From assembly GCA_015680685.1 (NCBI GenBank), contig MNCI01022655.1, positions 366,302 to 430,301 on the forward strand: a stretch of DNA of 64,000 nucleotides, given 5' to 3'. Below, piece after piece: positions 1 to 12,059 of the stretch (its first letter is position 1; each line of letters opens with the position of its first letter). The notes under the pieces were generated by a model, which did not search any database, was not told where the DNA came from, and saw nothing but the letters and a program-made list of their open reading frames with translations. This DNA comes from Gnetum montanum (taxonomy: Eukaryota > Streptophyta > Gnetopsida > Gnetales > Gnetaceae). The position numbers and the translations under genes are program-made.

Positions 1-1679
1 ATTACTTAATTTGCAAGTCAAGAACGAAGTTTGGCAACCTCTGTGGCCAAGAATTGATTTTTCTCTTGGCCATTTCTAGTTGCCTCTCCAAAATAATACA
101 TCTATCCCTTGCATCTAATAGCTCTGACTAGGTTGTGATGATGTTCTCTGGAAGATCAAAGAAGTTTGGAGTTGGTTGCACAGTTCCTACTAGTCATTCC
201 AGCAACATTTCATGCTGGGCTGCATTCAATTTCCTGCTAACCATGCTTGTAGACATTTGCACATATTGAAGTATAGATACGTTTGGTATAGATGCCATGG
301 ATGCATTCAATACTTTTGCTACATGATCACCAACCACTTCTATCACTGTCTCCTACCCTTGGTGCTACATCACCAAGATAGTTTCCTCTTCACCTTTCTC
401 TAATTGCATTGAGAAAGTGGTAGCATTCCTAGAGATTTTAGGGAATAAATGATGTTGTAATAGTGACATCGTCACCTCCTGAGGGTTGGGATCCAACCTC
501 ATGGGTAGTTGTGTTCTTTGGGCATAGAAGATTAGACCATCCCTCTCCATCTAACTAAATATTTGGGCTACTTATTAAGGTGACTCATCATTGGCTAGTA
601 CATAGATGGACCTATCCCACTCATTCTTTCTTGTTGCTCTTACTTACTTAAGAGCTATTCTCAGATTTTTTGCAGATACTCAATGGTGTTGTTTCTTGAG
701 TGGGTGGTGGTGGTGGAAGCTCCTATAATTGAGTCATCATTGGCATATTCTCTTTCATGATATCAGACCATGAAGCCAAAGGAGTATGCCTAAGTGTATC
801 ATTAGAGTAGTGAAAAATTCCTACCCTCTAGCAAGCTTTAAAATGAGGCATGGAAAGGATAGGATCTTCCTTCCATGTTTTTTTTCTTTGAAATGCTTTT
901 CAATCTCCAAGTATAGCAGTTGAGGAAGATTAATGAGGGACTTCATGCTTAGATTGGTGCATGCTCAGGTAGAGAAAGTAGTCACCTTGTTTGGCCTCAC
1001 CATTGGATTGAGGTGATAGGCTGCAATCTTAAGTAAGTTCACTCTATCGGTGTGATTGTACCATACTCCTTACAGTCTACCTTGTAGTAACGCTAACTTC
1101 ACTTCGTCTTGGCCTTAGGGTTACCTTGTGTGGATAATTCTACTAGCTATGTTCTAGTGTCTGGCAACCCAAGTGCCTATGCAACAGCTTTTGTTGAGTA
1201 GGATACTTGAATGTCCTTGATCTTAACTATGGTTCATGGCTTTCGATTGTTCCAGAAAAGGTCTGTCTCTCCCATGTACCACTTTTCACTAGACATGATT
1301 AGCCACATGGAAGAGGTTTGCAACTGAGTCTTGACATCCTCTGGAGATTTCTCCAAAAATGGCCTAAAGTTGATCTCTTGAAGGGTAGATCATTGAATCT
1401 CTTGGGACTTGATGATATCAAGGTAGACTTGAGTCAAAGTGACCTCAAGCCTTGGTGTGGATCTAGGCATTTCTCCTTGTTATGATTATTTAGTTGGCAA
1501 TTCTTCTTTTGGGATCTATTGGAAAGATTCCACTTCAGGTTCCTCATGAAGAGGTCCTATTGCATGGGTTTCCTCAGGTAGTTATTGGCCTTGTTCTTGC
1601 TGGCACCTTCTAGCTCTAGGCTATTTCTCTCATGGTTGCAAAGTTTCTCCTTTCTATGAACATTTTTTTTGGGTGCCAT
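1..1679 (-). pseudogene. ORF2 in the env position of element E (N-terminal part)
   Basis: A degenerate ORF begins at an ATG at 1679-1677 (MAPKK...) and runs left off the window. It lies downstream of integrase, where Athila elements carry an env-like ORF. The first third has no obvious coil and includes segments such as EINFRPFLEKSPEDVK and SEKWYMGETDLFWNN around 1400-1250. At least one frameshift (near 1480) and several TAG/TGA stops interrupt it. The part at 550-365 matches the start of the ORF2 segment of element C at about 30440 (shared RLDPN and FRNAT), so E supplies the N-terminus and C the C-terminus of one large protein. I see no membrane segment or signal peptide, and I do not recognise a family. 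Confidence 0.6.
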
Positions 1680-3880
1680 TTGTAATCACAATAAGACCAT
1701 GGATTAGCAATCATTGTGTAACCTTAAAACAACTAGAATACCAAATCTCTTAAGTGTGGTTACACTTTCGCTAAGTTATGATTATCGCTAATTTAATTAA
1801 TTCAATTTTTATTTATTTATGGATTATCATTAATAAATCATCTTGGAGGTTGTTGAAAGGGTTAACTTATGAAAAATTTGATGTTTATATATGATTAAGG
1901 TTATTAACCCTTGTGGGAGTTAGGAAAATTTCCAAAAAATTTCATCGATTTTTCATTGGAAACCTTAAGGTTTGCAACCCCCATGATAAAAATCTTACCT
2001 CTAGTAAACATAGGATCAAAAAATGGAGTGGTTTGGACAAACAATTGGGAAGTTATGAGATCTAGAAGGTTTTGGGCACAGAAAAATTTCAAAAACTTTC
2101 CTTATGTTATGAGTGAATGGCAAAAAATTGCATAGTGTTCGATAGTATATATAGAGTTTTTTTCACTATGTCGACGAGTCCTAGTAGACTGGGCCTTGTT
2201 GACTAGGGTGGATGTGTTGATGGGACCTCAATGATGCAACCATTGACCGCCATAGTCAAACTTTGACTTTATTTAGACTTGCAAAATATGAATAGTTTTT
2301 GATTGAAATTAGTGTCAAATGGAAGCTTAAAAGACTAAGAATAGTATGAAAACATCAGAAGAGGGTGTTGAAGCTCATAATTTTAAAAAAATGGAGATAA
2401 ATTTGATTTAGTGGATGAATGAAATGAAAGATTAAGGAGCATTGAGTAAAATACTCAATGGAAAGCATGAAAGATAGGATTGTAGTGATGTTAAAGGTAA
2501 GGAACCTTAACTAATCAAGACAAGAGCTATGTAAGTGGATCCTCCCCATAGTAGGCTCATGTCCTTTTTGCCCTTTCATAACCTCAACTAAGAAGTCCGT
2601 GGGCCCTATAGTCGATTTAATGATCATGAAAAGTTAAGGACTAACTCGAAAGAATCCTACTCAAGAATCCCAACACATTAGACAAAGACATAGAGCATAA
2701 CATAGAACACGACAGTGAGGTGAATTATGGCAACATGGATGGATGATAGGGAAGGTGGAATGGAGTTTCGAATTGAGGTCATAAGAAGTCCCTTATGGAA
2801 CTTATGGTTAAAATGACCTGAGAAGTTCTATCCTCAGTTTAGACCAAAACCAGCCTCCTTTAGTGACTTCGCATCACCATTCCAACACTGATCCATCCAC
2901 TTGAAACATAGGAATTCTTCCACAAAACAACCACCATTCCACAAAGAGCAGAAAAGAGAAGTAGGAAGTAAGAGAGAGAGGGCCTTAGTTAGAGGGGACC
3001 TTTAGGCATACGTGCATGCCGTTTGAGTTCCATAACTAGTGTTTGTAGCCCATTTTATTTGTTTAGGGGTGTGCTTTGAATTTTTAGTATTTTTTTATTA
3101 TTTTTATTATTTTTGAAATGGGAACCACACCATGAAAGGACTTATTTTTCGAATTCCCATAATTTTTTCTGGATGGAAACCAAACCATGCAACAACATTA
3201 TTTAACTTCCTATTAGTGGTTGGTGTGGAATGGTAAGAAGTTTGTGAAAAACACTTAAGCACTCAAGAAAGTAGAAGAGTACAAAGAGGATTGAGCCCCT
3301 TGAAGTAACACCCTTTACAAACCTTTGAATCCTTCCTAATTTTAGAACTACTAAGGTTACTGATTAATTAAAATTTTCTTTAATGAAAGGCAACTCAAAT
3401 TCCCAAAACAAGGAAAACCATAGAGTTCTTTGGATGGGTAGATGACATGGACTCACTACTTGTTCCATGAAAAATAAACCATGTCAAAGTCATCAGACAT
3501 CAGAATTCAAACATAGAAACCAGATATCAATGATCACTCATTAAGCACAAACCATCATTAGTAAATAGCAATAACGACACTGTGTCCTGTAACAATAAAG
3601 CATTCTTTATTAGCAAAAATGAGAAAATATCACACTTAAATCAAACCAATCAAATCAAAATATATAAGAAAATATAAAATAGTCATGAAAGTTCAAAGGT
3701 ACTAAAGATGGTGTAAAATTAGAAAAATTTGAAAAATCAAGAATTTGTAAAAGAAAATAAAAAATGTGAGAAACAAAAAGTAGAAAAATTGAGAAGCCAA
3801 CTTGATGGTTAGCACGGATGGCCATCTCCACCACAACTAAGTTGAAAGGAGGAGATCTGAAAAATAGAATGTGGTTTTTC
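1680..3880 (-). other. Spacer between integrase and ORF2 of element E
   Basis: About 2.2 kb of AT-rich sequence separates the end of the integrase remnant from the ORF2 start. Short ORFs here (for example 1904-2092 minus, 1911-2135 plus) have no recognisable motif and no counterpart in the other copies. I see no LTR, tRNA or repeat in it. It probably holds the ORF2 leader or promoter, but no convincing TATA box could be fixed. Confidence 0.4.
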
Positions 3881-4759
3881 ATTCATTAAGGTGGTAGTTG
3901 CACTAGCCTATTTTGGTTCAAGAAAAAGCTTTACTTGTTGGATGTTGACCAATTGCTTTTTATTTAGGCTATGAAGTTTGTAGATTGTCATGACCCCAAA
4001 GAGAAAGGTTTGATCAATTATATAAGGTCCCTCCCACAATCTTTGGAATTTTATATTTTGGGGTACATGTGTGGGGTTCTAGTAGAGAACCTTATCTCAT
4101 ATTTGATATTTTACTTTCATTATTTTAAGGTCATGACATTGCTTGCTAAATGCCTTATTTAGCTGATTTAAGGATAGGGCCACTAATTGATTTTCATCTA
4201 ACACATTCAATTTGATTAATATTTCATTTTGTGCTAGACTTAGGTTAAGATTTAGATCATAGGCCGTTGAGAGTGTATGGAGCTCAGATTGGATTGGGAC
4301 TGTTGGAATTTTCTTGTACACTAACTTGTAGGGAGAATAGCCAATAGGAATTTTCCAAGTTGAACGATAACCCTAGAGAGCATCATTAAGTTTTGTACTC
4401 TGGTCCTTTCTATATTTGCTAATGGTCCACATTAGTATTTTTGTAATCTCCCAATTAGTTACCTCTACTTGACCATTTTCTTGGGGGTGGTAAGATGTTG
4501 TTAATGTATGTTCTACCCCCAAGCGTTGCATAAATTTTCTAAATGTAGCTCTTATGAAATGGATTCCATTATCAAAAATTAGTGAATGTGGCACCCCAAA
4601 CCTATTCAAGATATTTTGTTATATAAATTTGGCAAGAGTGGATGATGTATAATTAGTAATGGCTATTGCTTCTACCCATTTTATGCAGTAGTCAACTACT
4701 ACTATAATATACACCTTCCTTTTGAACATGGGTGTGATGGAACCCATGAAGTCAACGCT
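3881..4759 (-). pseudogene. Integrase core and C-terminus of element E
   Basis: This is the DDE integrase catalytic core and C-terminal region of an Athila-like pol. The minus strand reads DFMG (first Asp) just below 4759, then RFGVPHSLIFDNG (second Asp, in the open stretch 4609-4373), then SYHPQENGQVE (catalytic Glu). A second open stretch (4321-4097) continues to a conserved LWEGPYII segment near 4000 and ends at about 3880 with ...GGDGHPC. The N-terminal zinc-binding part lies 28.5 kb away at 33291-33740 because element C inserted at 4759/4760. In-frame stops occur between the open stretches. All three catalytic residues are still encoded, but the gene is broken. Confidence 0.8.
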
Positions 4760-5673
4760 TGATAAGTCATGTTAAGTTGGCTGCATTGATGAGGCCTTAT
4801 CAACATGGCCTCATCAATGGGGCCTCATCATTGAGGCCTAGTCAATGCATCTTATCATGCATCAATGAGGCCTCATTGATGTAGTGTCAATTTTCCTGAT
4901 TTTCACCTATAAATATGTGCTTACAACGACATTGATGATAATAAGTGAATTGTAGTTGTAATGGAGCTCTTACAATTTTTCCATTTGAAAGTTAGAATTT
5001 CTCCCTTGAGTGCCTATAGTAGGAGTCATTAACTATATGGATCTTTATTTGAGCATTTTTGTACCTAAGCAAGACATTGTGTGTGGTAATAAAGATGAGT
5101 TTTCTGATAAACCTTGCAACACTCTAGATAGATTAGATATTTCATTTATGCATTTAATGTTTTTAGTTATTTATTAAATGTTTCCAATTAGTTATTAATT
5201 ATTTTCCAGTTACTACATTAATGAAGCAATTAATCCAAATAGATTACACACATAAGTATGACTACTTTGAGCATAACATGTATTTGCTTGGTAATGCTAG
5301 CAATGTTATTTTTTGGTATACCTAGTAGCGTAGTACTTGGTCATCCAGCAGAAAATACATGGGTTCAAGACGTGTATGGAAAGTGGGAATAGATACTCAT
5401 GTTAGGATTAGTTAATTAGTTAAGTTAGATTAGTTAATGAAATCCCTTTTTATCTACAATTTGAGCACCCAACTATAAAACATAAAAATGATAAAAATCA
5501 AATGCCTCAATTACACTTAACCATACCAATGAATGTCACAAGTGTAATTAGGAAGACAACGATTGACCTTAGGGCTAGATTCACTTCCTAAAGGACTAGT
5601 GCACTGGGAAATGATAAAGTCTATGAAATTTGACCAGATTGTGCATGAACACTTATGATTCATATGGTTGGGC
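4760..5673 (+). repeat. 5' LTR of element C
   Basis: It starts TGATAAGTCATG and aligns along its length with the 3' LTR at 32353-33290 and with the shorter LTR of E (38661-39244). A TATA-like tataaatatg lies at 4910-4919. The first 130 bp are packed with palindromes around AGGCCT, including a perfect 22-bp palindrome at 4860-4881. The 3' end is damaged: homology stops at 'tatggttggg', so the ACTCATCA terminus and most of the primer site, both present in E, are deleted. Divergence from the 3' LTR is clearly high by eye, pointing to an old insertion. Confidence 0.8.
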
Positions 5674-5825
5674 ATGAAATGATAAAGGACTTTGTTTGTG
5701 GAATTTGCACTATTTAGGTCTAAGTAAATACCATTAATATTATTGTACAAAGCTCAAGGTCAATATCATTCCCACTATGCATAAAATTATAAAAGCACAC
5801 TGACAATTTTATTTTATTTTGTAAA
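5674..5825 (+). other. Leader between 5' LTR and gag of element C
   Basis: Untranslated leader, aligning with the leader of E at 38506-38641 on the other strand. The primer-binding site is lost in the deletion at the LTR end. Confidence 0.6.
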
Positions 5826-7980
5826 ATGTCTTCTTCTTCTCGTAAGCTCAAAGATACCAAACCATTGGTCCCACAAGAATGCAAGGTGGTATACACTCAT
5901 CTAGATGAGTTTGTGCCAAATTTCATCTTCATCCTACATTAGGATGAATAGATGTGATGGCATGATATGGAGGGCAACATCATCTTGCCCCATAATAGAT
6001 TTGTGCCTAGGATGCTATTCAAAACCCTTAAGAAGTTGGGCATAGAAGATCTTCATGAAGAGTACATTGTGGATGGATACGACACTTGAAACTACTATCC
6101 CACTAAAATACAACATAAATGATATCAAATTCAGGAGAAAATCCATGAAGCTACAAAGGGGAAACATTACACTAGCCCCTTGTTCCTACTAGATCAAGAT
6201 GACAATAAGGATCCTCCCTTGGAAGTTCTCAACATGAAGATTCTCCACCCCCTACTACTGATGGCGAGGGTGTGAACCTAACTCTGTGATTGACTATTCA
6301 TAAATAAGGTTTAGGAGAAAGTGATAGCTAAGGTAGGGACTTAGGTAAACATCACAACAACAAGGGATCTAATGATGGTGATCATAATAAATGTAAGAGT
6401 GGTGGTGGACACTATGGTTGCAGTGGTGGTCCACCTTCCTTTTCATCATCTTCATTTGATTCCAAACATTCCTATTCATCTAACAGTATTCATGTAAGCT
6501 ACCATCAAAATAACCATGATGAAGGTGATTGGCGATACAACAATGACCTCAGGCCACTAAAATCAAAGGGGTGGTTGAAACCATCATCAACATCATCAAC
6601 GTAAAGATGATGATGAACTATTATTGGTGACTCAAAGTATGATAAACATTGTAGAGGTAGTTAAAATCCCAACCAAGCATATGAAGGATAGTTGGATCAA
6701 GTATCTAGATATGAACAACATCCCAAGATTTAAGGGGGGGATATAATTTTGATCTGTAGACACATCTACAAGTTTTACAAGATGCTTATGCCTTACAAAA
6801 CATAGAGAATGAGTGGTAGAAACTTAATTTTTTCCCAAGGATATTCATTAAGGAAGCTAAAAGTTGGTATCGGTCCTTAGAGTCAGAATCTATCCATAGA
6901 TGGAGTACAATGTTAGAACTATTCAATGACAAATATTAGATGTGCTCCAAAGTGTCTAATCTGAGAAGGAAAATCCAAGGCTAGAAATAAGGAGCACATG
7001 AACCCTTGGATGCCACCATGGATTTATATTATTCACTCTTACATTGATGCCTTGGCCATGATTATTCTCAAAGGGAACAACTTCATCACATCATAGATGG
7101 GCTCAGAGCTAAAATAAGAAGAACCCTTGGGGTGTATGCCCAAGGGAGGTTGTATGAAATGAGAGCTCATCAAATCCAAAGGTTAATTGAGTAGGTAGAA
7201 AAAGAAGAAAGTGAGGTATGAAAAGGAAATGTGCTAAAGAGTATAATAGGAATCCTTCCATTAGAAAATGAGAGGTCCAATTTTGTGACAAGGAAAAGTC
7301 ACCACTTGATGAAGTGATGAATAGAAAGACCTTGCCCATCCAAAAATTTATTTATGATATTTCAGTAAGGTTGACAAGCTATGGGAATCTTTGGATGAAA
7401 ATTTTCAAGCTGCTTTGAAGATTGCTGAAGAATCCAAAGAGCAAAATAGTGATCATAATCACAAGAGGTGAAAAGAAGCTGAACGTGCCTACCAAAGAGG
7501 TAAGGGCAAAGCTACTGTAGTAGAGGAAGTTGTGAATTCTAACTCTAATGATGAAACTAAATGTGACATATGCCAATACAAACATCCAAAGGGATGTTGC
7601 CCTATGGTGTCACACTTACAGAAGTTTGAAGTGTACACATTGAATCCTCGCCTAGCATGTAGGTAAGCACCAAGATGATTGACTTACCCTCAAGGCAGTC
7701 TAAGGTAGTTCCACTAGCAACAACAAACTTACTACCCAAGTGGAAATTCTCCACAACCTTATGACCAATACCAATAGTGGTACCAACCACAATCATGCGG
7801 AATGCTACCGCCAAGGTAGTAGTACCCTTATAGGCAACCAGATCCATACGGGTACTATGTTTAGTAGCCCATCTCCCCTAGACATTCTGCAAGTCATGCA
7901 TCATTCCAACATCACTATTACCCTCCAGAGTACCATTGAACACATTCACCATCTACTTGAGGAAAAAATCCATATCCATA
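5826..7980 (+). pseudogene. gag of element C, upstream part
   Basis: The start ATG at 5826 (MSSSSRKLKDTK...) is shared with E (MSSSSCKHEDTK, start 38505 minus), which fixes the start. An N-terminal segment of about 140 codons (…RNRFVPRMLFK-type region near 6000) is followed by a low-complexity linker rich in Ser, His, Asn and Asp (about 6250-6620). Then comes a retrotransposon-gag capsid-type region (about 6700-7270, ending RAKIRRTLGVYAQGR) and a Pro/Tyr/Gln-rich tail with PYRQPDPYGYY near 7835. Stops are frequent, mostly at expected Gln codons, and the frame shifts several times. The tail is interrupted at 7980 by element A and continues at 27363. Confidence 0.65.
7976..7980 (+). repeat. Target-site duplication CCATA, left copy (element A)
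   Basis: CCATA immediately precedes the terminal TGTTGG of A and is repeated at 27363-27367 immediately after the terminal CCAACA. This perfect 5-bp duplication proves that 7981-27362 is one insertion. Confidence 0.93.
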
Positions 7981-10894
7981 TGTTGGCACATTTGGCCATT
8001 TTATGGAGCAGGCTGGTGAGATGAAATGGGCTAAAAGTTCTTGGGGAAGTGGCTAAAGTTTGGGTTTGAGAGAAAATAATAATAATAATAATAAGTTAAC
8101 AATAGCATTTGTTCTAAAGATATGTATAGAAGCCCCATTCCTGTACATAGTGGGATTATGGGAGAAGTCCAATTTATCATTTATATGATATGAAGATATA
8201 ACAGATCAAAGAGCATTTTAAGTAAAATGCTGTGTTGAATCAATTTTATTCCGGGAAGCAGCCTCTGCAGCAACACAAATGTGGCAAGACAAGAATATTG
8301 CAGTTCATATTTTGATGGAAAGGGTTGCAGAGACTTTGTTCAACCTTACTTTCAGATTTTAAATTTATCATTTAAATTTTTGAAGGCAACATCAACTGTT
8401 CCTATTTCCAAAAAACAAAAATTATCCATATGTGCAAAAATCCTGCGGAATTGCAAACAACAGAACATGAACAAAACCATGGCGTTCTAGAAGATCACAT
8501 TTTTCTTGGGCCATAGGAATGATGAAAATAGAGCCACACAGTATTCATTGTGGTGCAGACAGGCACCAGAAAAATCGACTTCAACCTCTGATGACTATAC
8601 AGCCCAGATAAAATTTTATTTTACTGCAGCGTCGTGCCGCATGACCCTAGGGAAGTACTTCATGCCTCTTGTTCTGCTGGTCCCAGACAGAAAAAAAGGG
8701 GGGGGGGCAGACATCAGCATTTCTTTTTTGAAAATGGCAAAAAAATAGCAAACCATAGGCAGTGTTGGCCGCCTCTGTGCCAGTGCAAACGGAGCCACCA
8801 AGACCTTTGCGTGGATTCTATGCCGCTGCTGTTAAAATTAAAAGAAAAGAAGCTTTATTGCAGCAGCAAGAGGTGCTGAAGAAGTCACGGAACCACGCTG
8901 TGTGCCCTGAACAAAATATTTTTGGGTAGTTCCTAGGCTGTTCCTAACCTACCTTACCTGATGCCAAATTCTCCGATACTTGGATCTACGATACATTTGC
9001 CCTGAACCCTGAAATCAATGGCAGGAATTTTAAAAACGATTTGCAGGAGCATGAAAATGCAGGAAGCCCTAAGTGGATTTGGGGAAAAATAAAACAGTTC
9101 CAGGCAACCGAAACCCTATGACCAGGGCCATACGTCCAATGAATCACTTCTGCTTCCAAATCTTTCTCCAGCAACCGAACATACGATGCCGGATGCAGCG
9201 GTCGAGCCTTCTCCCACGGTGGTGGTTGCTAATGATTCCAGGTAGGAGTGGGATATTTCAAAAGTGTTTGATAATAGTTCCAAGCCTGGCGCCTTAGCAT
9301 TCGGGCTTGAAGTTTCAAATTTGATTTCTTTTAGTCATTTTCACTTGAGTACAAGTGCACATAAAATATTTAAGAATAAGGTACCAACAATATTTATGCC
9401 AAGGTAGATATTATATTATCACCTTGTTTATTAAAAAATTAAGAGCTCCATAAGAATTCTTCAAATTTTAGAACAAGTAAAAAGGAAAGATTATTAAAGC
9501 TATACTTGTGAAAAATTATGTGAAATTATTGGAATTATTTTCAAAGGTAATATTTATGTATTTCCTAACTTCCTAACTTCCTAAGTTAAATACTCCCTAA
9601 CTTGTTGGGAAAGTCACTTGGGAGAGAAGTTAGGTAAGATATTTTTGCATATGTAACTACCTTTGAAACCTATAAAAAGGCTTCAAGGGGGAAGAAAAAG
9701 TGGAATCTCAAGAGGATCATAATCACATTGGGTCTCACACATCACTTGGGATCTTGGAAGATTTGTAAAGAAGATTGCTTGTAAGATGGCTTGCAAGAGT
9801 AAAGATTTCAGCCTCTTTGTCATGGTCCTGTGAGTTATGCATTTCATTTTTTGTTTTGTTTAAATTGTTTAGCTAGTGGTTTAGATAGTATCATCCTTGA
9901 CAAGTAATTTTGGGATTTTTAGATTGCTTTTATTGTTCTTGTTGCCCGATAGAAATTTCTATTAAAATTTTGCCATAGAAGCGCTTGTGTTTAAAAGCCT
10001 TGAGAGCATTTTAGTAGTAAAATTTGTTATTGTGTAATGTGTGGGAACTGCTATTGGGATTGTTGTAAGAGAGCATCTATTTTTAGTCACGCCGTTGAAC
10101 AATTCAGTAGTTGAGAGGGTTCAGAGAATCTTTGGTATTTTGATGGGACCAGAATAGCTTCTTTTTATCTTTAAAGTGAATTCTCGTGGTTTTTCAATCA
10201 GAAATTGTCAAATCTTTTAAAGGTTCTGTTTGAATGCAATCGTTGACATCTATTATCTAGTCAAAATGGAGTCTCGTACGTGGTAGTTTACGCAACAATT
10301 TTTGGTAGCATAGTAGGATTGTCTTGAAGATATTGCTTGTTTGAGCCTTGGGAGTTTGAACAATTCGTAGATATTGAATTTGGGATAGCTTTATTGCGAA
10401 GTGTTTACTCGTGTCATTTTACCTTGTTTACATATTTGAGGTCTACACAAATCTACTTTCTTTTCTTTTCTGCTTATTTCCATCGAATCTTGCTCTATTT
10501 CTAATTTTCTTGTAGAACTATCTCTTTCTCCGAGGAAAATTAGGAGTAGATTGCAGAGTTGTGCTCAAATGTTTTTGCAAAATTTTATTTGTTACAAGTA
10601 GGTATTATAAGGACTTCGTAGACTAGACAGTTGAACAAAATAGAAAATTTTCAACAACTCACAGTATTTGGCAAAGTTGGCTGAATCTCTTTAAAGTAAG
10701 TCATTTGTAGTTTACACGCAACGCAATCGTTACATTTCTCACAACCGCACGCCGCAATAGCACATACACATACTCACATTAACTACTGAGTTTATTTTGA
10801 GGTATCTAGGCCTTGGTGTTGCCAAAGATCAGCAGGCACCTAAATCCTATTTGAGGACACTCGTTGGCGGTCGCGTCCCAAACGGTCACCAACA
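7981..10894 (+). repeat. 5' LTR of element A
   Basis: 2914 bp, TGTTGG...CCAACA. It matches 17904-19178 followed by 25717-27362, the two halves of the 3' LTR. It contains an (AAT)n run near 8078, a G-rich homopolymer at 8698-8707, a TATA box at 9671 and a long R-U5-like tail. Compared with element B, the first 450 bp and last 520 bp are shared but the central part (about 8470-9000) is largely unrelated. Short ORFs inside it (8281-8879, 9073-9297) have no family resemblance and are treated as chance. Confidence 0.92.
9671..9678 (+). promoter_or_regulatory. TATA box of the element A LTR promoter
   Basis: TATAAAAA follows 'gaaacc' and precedes a purine-rich stretch. The same place in the 3' LTR reads TATAAAAG (26138-26145). 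About 40 bp upstream, at 9615-9632, lies CACTTGGGAGAGAAGTTA, a box that recurs upstream of the accessory ORF. Transcription start inferred about 30 bp downstream. Confidence 0.65.
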
Positions 10895-11341
10895 GTTCTT
10901 TTGGCACTAGAAGGATGGGTGAAAATTAAGCCTCTAGGTTCATAAGCCTTATACTTTTAGTACATCAACAATTCTTTGTTACTATAAAGGCTTAAGAAAT
11001 TAGATACTATTTTCAGTTCATGACCAAGAAGATTGATAATTTGGAAAGTTTCAAAGTTTCAAAGGATATTCTAGATTCTAAGACNTCAGCAGGCACCTAA
11101 ATCCTATTTGAGGACACTCGTTGGCGGTCGCGTCCCAAACGGTCACCCACAGTTCTTTTGGCACTAGAAGGATGGGTGAAAATTAAGCCTCTAGGTTCAT
11201 AAGCCTTATACTTTTAGTACATCAACAATTCTTTGTTACTATAAAGGCTTAAGAAATTAGATACTATTTTCAGTTCATGACCAAGAAGATTGATAATTTG
11301 GAAAGTTTCAAAGTTTCAAAGGATATTCTAGATTCTAAGAC
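10829..11341 (+). other. Assembly duplication around a single N
   Basis: Bases 10829-11084 are repeated almost exactly at 11086-11341 (one difference seen: 'caccaacag' versus 'cacccacag'), with a lone N at 11085 between them. The repeated block spans the LTR end, primer site, leader and the first codons of gag. Such an exact abutting copy at an N is best explained by two overlapping contigs placed end to end. The second copy continues into gag, so one copy of the primer site (10902 or 11159) is false. Confidence 0.88.
10902..10919 (+). other. Primer-binding site of element A (tRNA-Asn type)
   Basis: TGGCACTAGAAGGATGGG lies 7 bp after the LTR end. Its complement resembles the 3' end of plant tRNA-Asn(GTT), whose acceptor ends TTCTAGCG-CCA; the differences are CpG-type transitions. 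Element H has TGGTGCTAGAAGGAGGG at the same place. The copy at 11159-11176 is part of the assembly duplication. Confidence 0.7.
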
Positions 11342-12059
11342 TGATTCTTCATCAGAAGAAGAACCAACGAAAGATTTTGAATTGGGAACAAGTAGTGGAG
11401 TGAAAACTAGAAGATCAAAAAGATCACCCATTATCTCTGGTTTGTCAATTCGTAAGAGAAGATCTAGAAAATCTAAGAGTTCAACATTTCAAAGGAATAG
11501 GATGGCAAATCCTTGGCAAAGAGTTACACCATTAGGATTTCAAAATTACAATGATATTCCTAAGGTAGTTTACAAATATTTGCCTAAGCCTTTTATTCCT
11601 GGAAAAGCTTATTTAGCTGAAGAATATATTCACATGTTTGAGTTAGCTTTAGCTCATGCAAATATTCAACATCAAGATCAAGCTTGTAGGTTGTTTGTAT
11701 CAAATCTAAAGGATATGGCTCAGATTTGGTATTCAAACTTACCAAGTAATAGTATTACAAGTTGGGATGACATGAAGAATCTTTTCTTAGCCCAGTTTGG
11801 TAATCAATTAGATCAACAACAACTATATTGTGGGCTGATACAAGCTAAGCAAGGAGTTAAAGAGTCAATTAGAGATTTTAACATCAAGTTTCAACGAATT
11901 TGTGGACTCTTTCAAAGACAATATAGGCCATCAGAAGAAATGCTTAAAGAAACTTATCTTAAGGCTGTCAACCCCAACATTTCAATTTGGTTAAGGAGAA
12001 CTCCAAACTTAACTACACTAAATGACTACTTTAGTGAAGCTATACAGTTAGAAAAATAG
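11277..12059 (+). pseudogene. gag of element A
   Basis: 260 codons from ATG 11277 to TAG 12057-12059. The N-terminal 80 residues are Ser/Arg/Lys-rich. A retrotransposon-gag capsid domain spans about residues 95-255: FIPGKAYLAEEYIHMFELAL near 105, then the conserved IWYSNLP, FLAQFGNQ and LIQAKQGVKESIRDFNIKFQ segments. It would form the virus-like particle in the cytoplasm. The following ORF continues in the same frame directly after the TAG, so gag and protease were one polyprotein. The stop is either a CAG-to-TAG lesion or a readthrough codon. No CCHC zinc knuckle is visible. The upstream ATG at 11020 belongs to the assembly duplication. Confidence 0.85.

Larger units (their letters stand above)
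1..4759 (-). mobile_element. Athila-like LTR retrotransposon E, 3' part
   Basis: This is the downstream part of minus-strand element E; the upstream part is 33291-39244. It holds, in element order, the integrase core (4759 down to about 3880), a long spacer, and a second large ORF running off the left window edge. The 3' LTR is not in the window. Joining to 33291 is supported because the integrase reading resumes there: 'cccatgaagtcaac' before the break is followed by the 'gttgaaagattctagtgg' stretch, as in the uninterrupted relative G near 60260-60300. The coding parts carry many stop codons, so the copy is dead. Confidence 0.8.

Noticed and set aside
1904-2135. Two overlapping ORFs of 62 and 74 codons on opposite strands
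   Set aside because: No motif, no counterpart in C or G, and located in the spacer of E.
8281-9297. Several ORFs of 60-80 codons inside the element A LTRs
   Set aside because: No conserved motif, overlapping in several frames, and the same stretches differ in frame between the two LTRs.
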